Program-made: the position numbers and the translations under genes
NCBI RefSeq assembly: GCF_963662255.1
Contig: NC_085067.1
Location: 8,361,148-8,425,147, forward strand
Direction of reading: 5' to 3'
DNA from: Cinclus cinclus
Taxonomy: Eukaryota > Chordata > Aves > Passeriformes > Cinclidae
DNA length: 64,000 nucleotides
Shown: piece by piece, positions 10,057 to 22,700 of the stretch
Layout of the letters: each line of letters starts with the position of its first letter
Numbering within the stretch: position 1 is the stretch's first letter
The notes under the pieces: model-generated
What the model was told of the DNA's origin: nothing
What the model saw: only the letters and a program-made list of their open reading frames with translations
Databases searched by the model: none

Positions 10057-11079
10057 TGGCTACTCAGAAAGGGGAATTGTAAGGTAAAATGTGTTTGCCT
10101 TAAAGCTGCTGCACCTGAGTAAGATGCTGCTAATGCTTTTTGGACTTTGTTACTATACAGTATCAAGTTCTAATTTTTAATAAACTATATAATGATTTAA
10201 AATAGGAAAATTAATTCCTGATGCAACCTTGCCCACTTCAAAACTGGTTTTTACTGTTTGTTGGACTACAATTACTGAATGATGAAATGGTAGGTTTGGG
10301 TCCTATTTTAGTGCTTTCCTCATGTTAGAAACATCTTTTTCAAAAGAGTAAAATTCTTCCTCACCACGTAAGCCCATGGGAAGAACACTCACAAATCAGA
10401 TGAGCATTATGATAGAATCATGAATCTGGCTGCAATGTGTTTTTGTAAGTCATCCCTGACTGGATTGTTCTGTAATACTAGCAAGGACTTTGAAGTCTTT
10501 TTGAAGTAGGCTGGTTTTGAATTAGTACATTTAGGAACGACCGCCTGTTTGTTTTACTTTAGATCAAAGCAACAGTCTGTAGAAGTTGCAGTGGGTGTGG
10601 AATGGAAGAGCCTATGTGACTTCTTCCAGGTCTCTGGCATGCTCTGGGCAGCTGGAAATGCAAAAGTCCATTAGGAGCCTTGAGCTCTAACCTTAATGCA
10701 GTGCTGTCTCTCCTACCAGGCTGCCATTTGCTAACAGCCGAAGCGCCAGGTTTGGAGCTGATACTAATTACATATCAGTATGAAACACAAATGAAGCCTG
10801 TGTTCATGTAAGAGCAGCAAGATGTGGGTCTGTGTGAACAGAAGTAAAGGAGGCAGAGATGGTAGCTCATCTGGAGCAGAATTCAAAATACTAAGTCTTA
10901 CACACACATCTAGGAGCAGAGAGAACAAGCCATTAAGTTGCAATTACTTGCTTCCCTTTGCCTCTGAACCATAGAAACAGTATGTACATTTTAATAACGT
11001 TGTGGTATGAGTAAGGGCATCACTGTGCACAATTCTTTTGCTGAGTCTAGTAATAAAGCATTCTGCCCTTTATTTATAG

Positions 11080-11203
11080 GACTGCCTCAAGGATCTGACA
11101 GGGGGAATTGAGTGTGCTGCCAAGATATTAAATGAAATTCCCCAGAAAGACATTCAGTGCACTAAAAGAGCCTCAAAGGCAAAAAGGGAAGGAAATGGGC
11201 AAG
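11080..11203 (+). CDS. Candidate internal coding exon, gene unknown
   Basis: A 124-nt segment lies between an acceptor-like sequence (CTGCCCTTTATTTATAG) and a good donor (CAAG followed by GTAGGT). Only one frame is open across it. That frame starts at the first base and gives 41 residues, beginning DCLKDLTGGIECAAKIL, continuing NEIPQKDIQC and ending in a basic KRASKAKREGNGQ run, with one base left over. The other two frames stop early. Codon choice looks like vertebrate coding sequence. I do not recognise the protein. None of the CpG-island reading frames I tried joins it convincingly: a phase-0 join would use a weak ATG/GTGAAA donor near 7450. It could be a real exon of a gene extending outside the window, a pseudoexon or a decayed remnant. 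Pseudoexons with good splice signals are common in introns, so confidence is limited. Confidence 0.35.
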
Positions 11204-14200
11204 GTAGGTCATACATAATGATCTCAGTTGGCGTCCATTGATCTCATCCAGGATCCTTTGAGAGTGGAATATCCATAAAAGTCTTTTAAAAGTCACTTGG
11301 ATATTCTGGCTAGTGTTTGCACTCACAGGGATGCACTGGGCAGCAGTAAGGTTAACTTTGACAAGCCATTTCCTTTTGACCCAACTAATTAAAATATAAA
11401 AATAATATTGTTGCCTTAGTCCATTGCTGTTAATCTACAAAAATCAGCAAAGTAATGCATATTTTATCTTTAATAACTTTAGCTCTCTGTTAAACATTTC
11501 CCTGGAGGAGAAGCATGAAAATGGGACTGTACTAGAGGTGATGTAAAGTCCTTTGATTTTGGGCTCCAAGGCAGGACAGGACAGTGAGGGACACCTGGGG
11601 TGAGTATAGGACTGTGGGAAGCACTTAGTGATGTGTGATACAATGAGCCAGGATGTAGATCAAATCCAAGAATTACCGTGAATCAAAACACACCTGAATC
11701 TTTTTGGTAGCTTGTGGTTCTGTTAACCAACATTATGGTTGTGCATTACATTTTGAATCCTTCCTGTTCCCTCTTCCAGCAGAAGTAGAAATGAAAGAAA
11801 GTTTTAACATATTCTTGAAAAACAATACTACATTATGATGTTGATGAAGTACTTGGAGCTATGCAAAAACTACAAGAAATATCGATGTTTTATGTCTGAA
11901 ATGTGGCAATTTAACTTTGCTCCAGTCACTGTTTGGGTAATTAGCAGAGGAGTGATTCTCTTAATTTCCAACCCTTTAATCCTCTTCCCCATTTATGTAA
12001 GGTGGTGTATTGTATGCACTTTATTCACAAGCATGAGATAGCATTAGGCAGGCAGATATAAGCCTTATGTTTAGAGACTCATATTTTCACTTATTTTTTT
12101 CACTTATTTTTTCACTTATTTTTTTTTCACAGATTGCTCTTGTGTACAGTAGCAAATGGAATTTTCTGATTTTAACAGTCTGTGTCCTGTTCAGCAGGAA
12201 TCTTACCTGCCTGGTGCAGGTTTAGTGATTAATGTTACTGCTGAAAAAAAATGAATTTATCTGTCCCTTTCATTTCATTTTTAAATAAAGAATTAAAACT
12301 ACAACTTTGAGGGATACTACCTTCCTTGCTAAGGCTAAGGACTGTAATAGTCTACGTTCACACTTTCCTGGGCCAAAATTATACTAATGTTGTATGAATT
12401 AAGCCTTTATGTAAATACCGTTCAGATTTCCCTCCAACTGGAAAACAAAGTAGCATTACTGTGCAAGATACTTTGCACACAAATCTGTGTAGACCTGTTT
12501 AAAAGAGCCTAAAGCTCGTAATAAAGCTTAACATAGGGTGACTTTGTTCATCACTGAAGTGACACTAGTTGCTAAGCAGGAAATAAAACAGGCCTCCTGC
12601 ACCAAAAATTAGACTGGTTTGGAGATCTTTATTCTTAAAACTGAAACAATTCTGTCTGCTTTGAAAAAGCACAAGGTATGGCCTGATTGGAATTTGGCCT
12701 GGTTGGAGCTTTGACTGAAACCCCGGTTTGACACTAAATTAAAAAATTCCATGTTCTGATGACCAAAAGATGTCAGTGCTTTCAAAACAAAACAAAAGAA
12801 AACAAAAAAAAATCACTTTGAACCTGAACAAATACTTCACCCTGTTCCATGACTTTTAAAATAGACTTTTTATTGATTGCAGAGGGAGCTTTCAATACTG
12901 GCTTTTCTAGAGTTGGACCTCTTCTAAACAGCTGCACCTAAGTTTTAGCAGATGTTTCTCTAATTTAGGTTTTTCAAAACCTCTTTTTTTTTTTCCCATT
13001 TAAGTACATTAGGACCAAATTGTGAATTATTGAAAGTCAAAAAAAATTTGCTTTTATCATAAAAGTGCTTTCTAATAAAAGAAAAGGTGATATTAAGGCC
13101 TTTATTATGGTCTTCTGGATGAAATTACTACAAATTAGCCCATATTTAGTCCAGTAAAAGAGTTCTGATTACTTTATATTGAATATAAACTGAAACGAAG
13201 TGGCAATTGAATGAGCTGATGAATTAAGAAGGAGAATCTTTTACAGCTGGGAAGTGCTTTGATGTGTCATTTATTATTTCCATGCTGCACCATGTGCTAG
13301 TGGTAAGTGTGGCTTATTGATTGTCTGCCTGTATTCGTGTGTATGTACTCAGACTACTTCTGTTTTGATCCTGATACCAAGATTATGGGAACCATCACTT
13401 AGAATGAGTGCATCTCTTAGAAATTGGGGTTCAGAAACAGGATTTTTATTCCACACAGCAAACAAATAACTGAGCCTGGATAGCAGCTCATGCAGATAGG
13501 TGAAAGAAGTTTTGATTGCTGTTCTCATATTGCTTTTTAAAGAAATATATCAAGCAAGCTCATGCTTTCAGTTGTTTGAGTAAAAATGAATGCAGTGAGC
13601 TTTCAAACCCTACTGGTTTTTTTAGGGTTGCCTTTTCTTTTTGTTCCTTTGCCTCCCTCATGCTGCTGTCTGTAGGGGTGGCAGTGGTTCCCCATCCTCA
13701 GCTGTTGCATGCAAGCCTTACACTACTCCTGACAAATTCTGCTTCTTGGGTTGTTCCATCCTGTGCTCTTTTTAAAATCTGTTTATTGACTATCCAGGAT
13801 TTGTAACCAAAGTCAGTACCCTGCGTTTAAACTGCAGGTATGATACACTGTTGAATTGGTGCTGCTTTGCAATGTGTCCTCACTTTGGAGACCAGCTGGC
13901 CTTCCCTTGCACTGACATCCATGCTGGTATTCCTTTCCTGATGAAAAACCACTTACCATAGTGGCAGTGTAGATACAAAAGAATATCTTTAACTTAGCAA
14001 CCTTTGTGTGTCTTTCAGGTACCTGTTTCTGAAAATAAAACTCCATGTGAGAAGAAAAAATGTGCCAAGAAGATTTAGATTTGCTGTTAAAAGGAAACAG
14101 CATTCATTTCTATCCACTCTGCAGGAGACTATGAAAATGCTCCTTCTTTGAAGTGTGGACTGACCTTTCCTAGCTCTGCAGCCAATAGTCTGGAGCTGTG

Positions 14201-17200
14201 CTTTCCTAAAACTTGCCATTTTATCTTGTTTCTTAAGTTGAGATAGAGGGGATCAGATTTAAAGGAGAAAAAATGCGGCCATAGAGTTGAAACCTGTGGC
14301 CAGTTCATGCTCCCTTCCACATCAGCTGTATGTTTTAGGTTTAGTTTTAGTGAAATGGCTGAGGAAAAGTTTACCATCCAGGAGTATCCCCTGTTACAAT
14401 GCATTTCTCCAGTATTCCTAGATGCTGGCAGCATCCAATCAGTTAGGCACAGGCCATGCTCACATTGAAACTGAGCTGGCAATCCATGCTCAGAAGACGA
14501 GGGCTGTCAGATGGTCCTCAGTGCCAAGTTCATAGCTCCATGCTTTCCAGCTAGCTTGGAGCATGGCCAGAGTACACCTGGGGCCTGCTCACAAGCATGT
14601 GTGCCTACCCTTGTTACAGAAGGTGTAAATTGTATTTTATTCCCTAATCACTTACAGCTTAGGATCTGATTTTAAGTCCTTGAAGAATGACTTTGCTCTC
14701 TTGATCCATGCTTAGATTTCTATTTTTCTATGAGGGGTGCTAGATATGAGGAGTCTGTGGGGATTATGGAGTCTGATGTTATTCAGCTGGATTAAATACC
14801 TTTATTGTTTTACTTCATCTACCTCTTTGCAACTTCTGCAGCTTCAGCACATGCCCTGAAAAATTGGTAGAAGACCTTTGTTGTAGTTTTTGATTTATAA
14901 CTAAAAGACATTACAGCCATTTATGTGCTGGCTGGCGCCCCGGTATAGGTTAGGTCGAATGGAGCATGAGAATTTTTGTCACAAATGCTGAATATCTTCT
15001 GGTAGTTTGACTTTTCCTCATCTGTACAGAATTAAGGAATCTGTGTATGTGGGTATGAAATACCCACTCTGCCTCAAAAGAGCTAAAGCATGTTCTTCCT
15101 GGAGGAACTGCGCATCCTTGAAGGAGGAAAATCTAAGATGCAGAAGTAAGGAAGATAAAGAATGGAGCTGTGTATGCAGAGTAGATTATGGCTATGTGGG
15201 ACCAGTGTCTGACAATTCACTAAGCATTTCCTGGGATGAGACAGAACTTGATTCCCCAGAACAACCAGTGATGTGGCCCCTGGGAAGCCACAGAGCTGCT
15301 ACCTTTTTGAGGCCATTCCTGCTAACATCCTAATATCTACTATATCCCTTATGCGTGTCTCCTGTTTTCTGAGCCAAGAATGGCTTTGCTTGGATGATAA
15401 GGAGTAGGAAATACTGATGATTTAATATCTTTAGATTGCTGTAAGGTTCCCTGAGCTCTAAAGACAAATGAGGCAGTCATTGGAAGAGGCTTCTGTTGTT
15501 CAATGGCATATATTAAGTTCACATGGTCTTGAAAAATAATCAACTCAAAAAATGAAATTTTGACCGAAACAAAAGAAAGTAAATGGATTAGCAGCTGGGG
15601 AGAGGCCATTGCAGAAACAGGGAATGAAGGATTTTGTTTAAGACACTCAGCTGGTAATTTATGTTTGGCTACTTGTTTCTACTTCTGTCATATACATTAG
15701 AAAATTTCCACAGAATTTAGGAGTCAATGTGTGCAATAAACTGGTGTCCTGTCTCACAGAATAAGCAAATGCATTTTGTTCATTAATCCTTCACACTAGT
15801 ACCAAATTCTTAATAAGATTTTTTGCCATCATTTTGGGAACAAAGCCTGTTAGAAGAATGTATTTTAAATGGAGGTAGTATTAGGAAGAATATGTATGAA
15901 ACGAAGAAACTATAGTAGTGGCAGAATGATGATTATTTACTTCCCAAAATAGTATAATTTCAGACCAAAGGCTGGTAAAATTGGTGCCAATTTCTGTAAC
16001 TTGTTTCAATTGGAAGAACAGGAGAATTCAAGCTTTTTCCTATCTTGAATATTATGCTATTTTAGATTAAGTAAGTTTAAAAATGAAAGCACCTGAAATT
16101 TATTTTTTTCACCTCTACATTATGGCTTTTTCTAGATACTTTATACAAGGTTTTTCCAGCTACATAAATTTTTTTTTAAACAAAGTTACTTGTGATTATA
16201 GTTGCTAAATTTCTACTTTCTTGTTCAACTATTGGGTCAAGCTGGAAACTGTTCAAAACTGCGAAATTTGATTTGATTTTTAGGCCATTTTAAATGCACC
16301 AATGACCTATACAGTTCTTAAAATAAGGAGAAATACAAACTTAATTTTTGTATTTTAGAAGGAAATTTGTATAGTAATGTGACGATTTCTTATGCCAACT
16401 TTGTGCAGTTACTTATGTCAGCACAGTATTACTGTAGTAATATCGATTTTTCTCATATTAATGGTTTTGTGATTACTGAAATGGTATTCCCAAGTCTAAA
16501 TGTATCCAGTGAGATTGGATGTATTTAGTTAGTTTTCAGATTCTCTACAGGAAAGAATGAGGTGTGTAAGTGAAAATAGTCCTTGGAGATAATACTTTGA
16601 AGGAATATTTTCTGTATATCATACATTAATTTTAATTTTGGCTAGCTGTCCACTCTTCATATTAGGAATTTTCTTTGGAGAAAAAGCTGCAAAATCCAAA
16701 TCATCATAGTAAGACAGGAACAAAATTAAAGGCAGGAACTGTAGCAGGTTACTGTGCTAAGTAATGGCACTTGGGTTGTTTCATTAATACTAGGGGGAAA
16801 CTTTAGATTTTATTTCTGTTATATTTTTATATTGTCGGTTACATACAGGAAGGTGAAAATCATTGTCTAATTTCTAATGAGTGTAAGAAAGAGCAAAAGT
16901 GTTTAAAAGCATAGGCTACAGAAGTCACATCCTTGAGTATAAAGATACTGTTGTTAGCACAACAGTATCTGGGTTTGCTGCAGTCATGGGCCCACAGGTA
17001 TTCCAGTGACAGCATGGGAGCTGCTGCTTTCTGTGGTACAATGTGCCATCACAGTGCAAGGCTCTGGGGTCCTTTCTGGTCTCTTAAAACACAGATCTGC
17101 AGCAAGTGCCTTAAGTCAGACTGCCCTTTGTCAGTTCTGTTTGCAGCACTGATGCAAACTGCTCTGAACAGCAAAAGAGCAGCTCAGTCATACAGGTTTT

Positions 17201-18264
17201 CTCTCTTTTTATTTTTTTTTTTGTCTTTGAGAAAGAGAGGAAACACATATTTCTGGTCCTCCTAGGTACCTGTTATTCCACTGTTAGTTGGGTGTCATGT
17301 TTGGAGCCCTGTCTAGATTCAATAAAAGCTCCTTGCACACAGCATCTGCTTTTGCACAGCTTTTAACTATGTCTTATATTGAATTGAAAGCCAGGTTGAA
17401 TTACTGGCCTTCTCACTACATAGTGGGTTTAGTTCATACTTCAATAATTGTTTATCAAAACTTTTGAAGAGAGAGAGTCTTTTTACATCCTTTTGAGTGA
17501 CTTTTTTTGCCCTCATCCTTCTGTTGTCAATGGGTACACTGGATAAATGTCTGGTTTGCAATAGTGGCAACTTCTGCACTCTGTAAAGTTGCCTGCTATC
17601 ATACCAGGCTGTGACATGCAGCTCTGTGTAACTTACCACTGCCTAATTTGCAGCACCAATGTGACTTTGGTCCAGCAACTCTGCTTGTTAAAATTGCTTG
17701 TGATTTTTAAAGTTCACAGTACTAACCCTTCTGAATGACATCACTTGACAGAAGAGTCTGATTTTCATACAAGAAAACATGTCTAGAAATGACACTGGAT
17801 TCTGGCATTTGTTCTTCCTGGGCTTTTTTTTATTGATGTCCATTTAAATTTCTAGTTTGGGTAATGTGACTAGTTGCTTTTTCAAAGGTTTATGCTGCTG
17901 TGACTTGAGACTGAATTGAGATGTTTTTCTGTTCCTATGTGCATGCACAGCATTTCCTTTTCAGAGAGAACCTTGCCAAGCTGTGTCAGGGTATGGCTAC
18001 ATGAAGGGATATGCTTGGTAGGGTTTCTGAAGCTTTTGCTTAAAAGTAAGACAGTCAGCTAGAGATTAGTGTGCCCTGGGTGATGGGAAAGGCATCTCCC
18101 TCCTGTAGAAGGAAGACTGAATTGTTCAACAAACAGGAAAGTGAAATTATCACTCAGGAGCATATATAGCTCAGTACCTGCATGTCCTGGGACTACACCA
18201 TTAACTCCCAGAGTAGGGATGTTTCCTTCTTGTATGGATATAAAAGAAGGAAGGTGTGAATGAA
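11204..18264. other. Seven kilobases of AT-rich DNA, no gene seen
   Basis: Short open frames up to about 117 codons, for example 15007-15333 on + and 14129-14482 on -, lack recognisable domains and are within chance expectation. No interspersed repeat is recognised. A small T-rich tandem repeat is listed separately. Confidence 0.5.
12086..12131 (+). repeat. Short T-rich tandem repeat (TTCACTTATTTTT)
   Basis: About three and a half copies of a 12-15-bp TTCACTTA plus T-run unit, differing mainly in the length of the T run. Confidence 0.8.
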
Positions 18265-18294
18265 TTTGTTTGTTTGTTTGTTTGTTTGGTTTGG
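18265..18294 (+). repeat. TTTG tetranucleotide microsatellite
   Basis: Six TTTG units followed by two degenerate TTTGG units. Confidence 0.9.
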
Positions 18295-18451
18295 TGAGAG
18301 TCAGGGAGAGGAATTTTTAAAAAAAAGCTTAAAAGCTCTCAGAGGAAAATGGTGGGATGTTGTCTCTTTGGAGCTGAGAAACATAATTGAGCAGGGTACC
18401 AATAGAGAGCAGCACTGGAGTCTCTTGTGCTTGCAGAGAAATGTGTCAGCT

Positions 18452-18588
18452 GAGATTACAGATACTCTGAGTAGGAAGGGACCTGCAAGGGTCATCTAGT
18501 CCAGCTCTTAAGTAAATGGCCCATACAGGGATCAAACCCACAACCTTGGCATTATTAACACCATGCTGACCAGCAGAGCTAATCTCAG
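18452..18588 (-). mobile_element. tRNA-Ile-derived SINE with CR1-like tail (TguSINE1 type)
   Basis: Read on the - strand, about 72 nt (18588 to 18517) follow a tRNA-Ile(AAT). They hold a box A-like TTAGCTCTGCTGG, an anticodon loop TTAATAA that keeps AAT, and a box B-like GGTTTGATCCC, and they end in GGGCCA. The next 60 nt have a CR1-type 3' end: GGACTAGATGACC, then AGGTCCCTTCC and a degenerate tail. This head-plus-tail structure matches the SINE family reported from passerine birds. Such elements are transcribed by RNA polymerase III and mobilised by CR1 enzymes. Box A and box B changes suggest an old, inactive copy. A plain tRNA pseudogene is unlikely because of the attached tail. Confidence 0.85.
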
Positions 18589-19520
18589 TGATCATCCAAG
18601 AAGCCTTATCTCATTTGGCTCCACTATAATTATCTGTGTTGGAGGCTCAGAGTACCAAGGCAGGAGGACTACAGATGTTATCTGCTATGTGATGGAAAAA
18701 CAAGCCCTTTAAAACCAAATAAACATGATGGTGATAGTAACCCTCTTTCCCCACAATGGTTTGCATTCATGCAAACAAGCAAATTCTACAGAATTCTGAG
18801 CAAGTCTAATCTGCACCCATTCAAATAGAGTGGATTGTTGCTTTTCACAATTTTAGCTTGTAAAAACTGTAATGTAATTATAGTGTAGAAATAGCAAGAA
18901 TGGAAAGAATTTATCTTAATGTGCATCAAGTTTTCCAATGGGAAATAAATACAGATATTGGCAGAAAAGCTACAAAAATAGATTAACACATACACTGAAT
19001 GAAAGAAAGTTATGACTTGGAGTTTTGCTAATTTGGAGTTTTGCTACCTCGTTATAAAAAGCCAGTGGAGATCCCATGACTGACTTCTTGTTAGAGGTGG
19101 GGTGGGGTAAGCTCTGTTTATCCCTTCAGAGATCCTGGAGCAGAGCTGAGAGGAAGGCTGTGGGGCAAAAGCCATGCTTTGCTTTCATTATCCTCAGACT
19201 CGAGAGTCCAGTTTAGTACTGGCTGCACATTAGGTGAACCTCACCTGCTCATGGCCCAGGTTGGCTATTGAACTACCTGAGAAAGTGCCAGAGTCTTTGC
19301 TCTGCTGGCTGCTCATGCATTGGTCCAAAACAGGTGAAGAGAGTTACTGCTGTGCCAGTGTCTTCCCCTGCTCTGTTAAAGAACAACTAAGTTGCTCAAT
19401 AAGGGCATGTGCACATCCCTTTTCTGCCAGTTGCAAAGGATTCTGTAGAGGACTGCACCTGACTGCATGAAAGGCAGAGCCTTGGGGATGCTCTGGGAGC
19501 TCCAGTGCGGGCACCATGCC
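18589..19520. other. Unique DNA, no gene seen
   Basis: A 14-bp segment is duplicated at 19017-19030 and 19033-19046. No gene or interspersed repeat is recognised. Confidence 0.5.
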
Positions 19521-19715
19521 TGGTGTTATTATACTTGGTGTTAGTTTGTATACTTGGTGTTAGTATACTTGGTGTTAGTATACTTGGTGTTAGTTAGTAT
19601 ACTTGTTGTTAGTTTGTATACTTGGTGTTATTATACTTGGTGTTAGTTTGTATACTTGGTGTTAGTATACTTGGTGTTAGTATACTTGGTGTTAGTATAC
19701 TTGGTGTTAGTATAC
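19521..19715 (+). repeat. 15/19-bp minisatellite
   Basis: Twelve units of ATACTTGGTGTTAGT, the first partial. Seven are 15 bp. Four are 19 bp because of an extra TTGT or TAGT, and these fall at units 2, 5, 6 and 8. One unit carries a G-to-T change (CTTGTTG). The last four units are identical, suggesting recent expansion at the right edge. Confidence 0.97.
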
Positions 19716-22700
19716 CTGCCCTCATGCCCAAAATTGTAAACTACGATGGCAAGACTTGAAATGTTTTTTTTGACTAGGGCTACAACTACAAATACATTTT
19801 TCACAGTAGCTGTCACAAATAAATTATCCTATAAAGTTCCTGTCTATTGAAACATTTGAGCAGGGCTAGTTAGTGATGCTCAGTTCTAAGTAGGAAAGAG
19901 CTGAGATGCATTCATAAGTAATGGCAACTGCCGTGGGGCACAAAGAAGATATTTGTCTTGTGCATATAGTCTGCTTATAGACCTAATAATACAAATGCCA
20001 GATAGATTGTGATTTGACATGAAATGCTCTAATGTGAAGTGTTGTCCACTCTTGTCAGAAGATGGAGGCTAGTTCAGCTGGTGGAATTCAGTGTTGTTCT
20101 GTTCTTGTGGTAAATCTACTTGGGAGTTTCACAGAATTCAGGGAACTTATGCTCACTGATGTTTTAAAGTCTGGGCTCAGGTCAGTGTTTTTCTGGTGCA
20201 CAGATGTGGGAGCTTGCTGTACTGACTTGAAAAATATAGGTGACTGTGTTTCATGACTGGTCTTCATTTATCTGAAAGCTGTACAGGAGTGTGGGGTGGG
20301 TAGAGCAGAGAAGAGATCTGGAGAGAGAGAGAACAATGAAGTCATAAGGAAAAGTGGAGAGAGATAAGTAATTTCTGCTGTCTGAGCAGAATATGAATGA
20401 GATGTTTGGGGTTTTTGTGGTGTTTTAATATTTTTTTCAAATGGGCTTTGTCCAAATATGGTAGAATGCTTAGTTCAGGACAGGAAAGCAGTTCTGTTGT
20501 ACTTAGTGTTCAAATGTGTTCCAAAATTGGCACCTTTGTATGCCATATAACTGGGGAAATCAAATGTATTTACAAAAATCTTTTGTCTGCCAGAAAAAGG
20601 TCAGTCGTATTTATATGTGCTGGCTGGATCTCACCTCCTCAGCGGAACCCTGTATGTGTATTGGAACTCCATCAACTTTGCTTTTTAGTGCTGTGTGATT
20701 TGATCTGTCCTGTGTTGTCGCCATTAGCCTTGAGGCTAATTTTTAATCCCTGCTCTGCCTGTGCCAGCAGTACAGAGCCTGGCTGTCAGCTGGCTTGGAA
20801 GCCAGATGGGCACACACTGGGTAACACGCTCTACCTGGTAACCTGCAACTTCAGCAGTGGCATGAAACCTGGCACCAGGGCAAATCCTTCAATCCTATAC
20901 TCTGCAGCCTCTTCATTGCTCTTTCCCTCACCAGCTCCTTAAGCATGAGTGGAAGGTGGTAAACAGTCCTTCCTGATGCCATGGAGGTCCACCTAAAGGA
21001 GATGGCATGGGCTGGGGGAGCTGTGGGAGTGTGTCCTGTTCTCACCACAGGTTGTGTGACCTCCCCAGTAAATAGGTTGTCTACTCATTGCAGTCTGGTA
21101 AACAGGGACAGGCATGAAAATGAAGTACTAGGATTAATTTTTCAGGATTTTAACTTTCACAGGAATTAAGGTACAAAAGAACCAGTTGTGTTTACATCGC
21201 TATTAATGATATTCAGGCAATAAAATAGTTCAGTTTAAAGCTTGTCTCCATTGTGGAAATAAGAAAACACAGAAAAAAAGTAGTTTCATATTAATTTCAA
21301 ATGTGCATTAAATACAGACGCTGTGTTAAGGCTGGAGTGGCTTTAATTTACTTTACATGTTTAACAGCATTGAGGCATTTTCAGTTCTAGATGACAGAGT
21401 TCACTCCAGGGTTTATAGCATTTTCTACAGATTAGCCTGAATGCATGTTTACAGCTGAAATGCTTCCAAGCTTTTGATGAGCAGGTTATTTTGTAATTGT
21501 TCAGCTCTTGGTTCTCTTGTTTCACTTCGAGGCATGCGTTAATGACCTGTGTCTGGAATCAGAGAGAACTCTGGATGGACTTCTTGACACTTCTTGTATG
21601 GCTACTCTTGACTTCCTTGAGATAGTGGTTGAAGGGCATTAAGACAAGATGGCAGTGAATTAATGTGCCATTTTAGACCACCTATTCTTGGCATCTCTGC
21701 CCTAGTAAAACTGGCACATCACCTAGCCCACAGGCAGTGTGCCATGCAGACAGATGGCTGTGGCAGCAGGCAGCCAGGAGGCAATAGATGAGCATCAAAT
21801 GCATTTGTTGAGGGCAGGATATCAAGCCAGGAATGTCGGAGTGGTTTTCAACTGAGAGCTGCTGAACTTGTATACAAGAGTAGATCATTGATACTTCAGC
21901 TCAGAGCTGGATCAATTGAGTAAAGGTAAAGCTGGTATTCCCAGATCATAGACAATGAATTTCTGGAAAGCCTTACATCAAATTTTGTCTGCACAGGGCA
22001 TAAAAGGAAGAAGTCTCTAGCACTGACCCTTGTCTCTATAGGAGTGACAGTAGTAAATTCTGATATGGTTTTGTTTAATTAGAAAAAGCTGCTGGGTACC
22101 TCATGGGTTACTTGAAATTTTTTTAAACCTGAATGATATTGCTGTGATTAGAATCCTTTGGCAGCCTCACATATTAATACTAAGATATTAAATGACAGTG
22201 ATAATGGTCCATGTTTAATAGTCAATTAAACTGCTGATCAGCTTTGCCAAGGCAATAGAGTGGGACTTTAGATTTCCATATCCAGCCCTTTGTTGATGGA
22301 GCACCACAATGCATGGAATTGACTTTTCTTCATCTTTAAAATTGTTAGCTTTTAATGGATTGTTCTCATTGGAAAGCAAATGGTGGGAAAGTTCTTCCAA
22401 TTCTATTTATATAATTGAATTTTAAATAATTTGAAACCAATGGATTTTTTGAAAAAGAACTTTCATAAAACTCCAATTTAACAAATCTGAAACACAGCTG
22501 ACACCTAGAAAAGTATTGTCTGTTATGATCTGTGGATCTACAGCATGCACTTTTAAACAGTGTAATTACACTGATTAGCTTTATTCAGACGATAAGCAGA
22601 TCAGTGTCTGGTAAAATAAGGGGGTTTTATTTTGTGACATAAGAAGATTATTTTCACTGAGCAGGTTTCAGAGTTTGCTCGTGCCAATATGCTAAAAAAA

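Larger units (their letters stand above)
9256..11079. other. Unique DNA, no gene seen
   Basis: Contains a palindrome at 9881 and a short tandem duplication at 10012, listed separately. Otherwise no recognisable element. Confidence 0.5.

Noticed and set aside
18517..18588. Functional tRNA-Ile gene
   Set aside because: The tRNA-like part is fused to a CR1-like tail and carries substitutions in box A, box B and the stems. A SINE fits better.
20397..20942. 181-codon open frame on the + strand
   Set aside because: The longest non-repeat frame from an ATG, but about one such frame is expected by chance in 64 kb on both strands. It has no domain and no supporting splice or promoter context.
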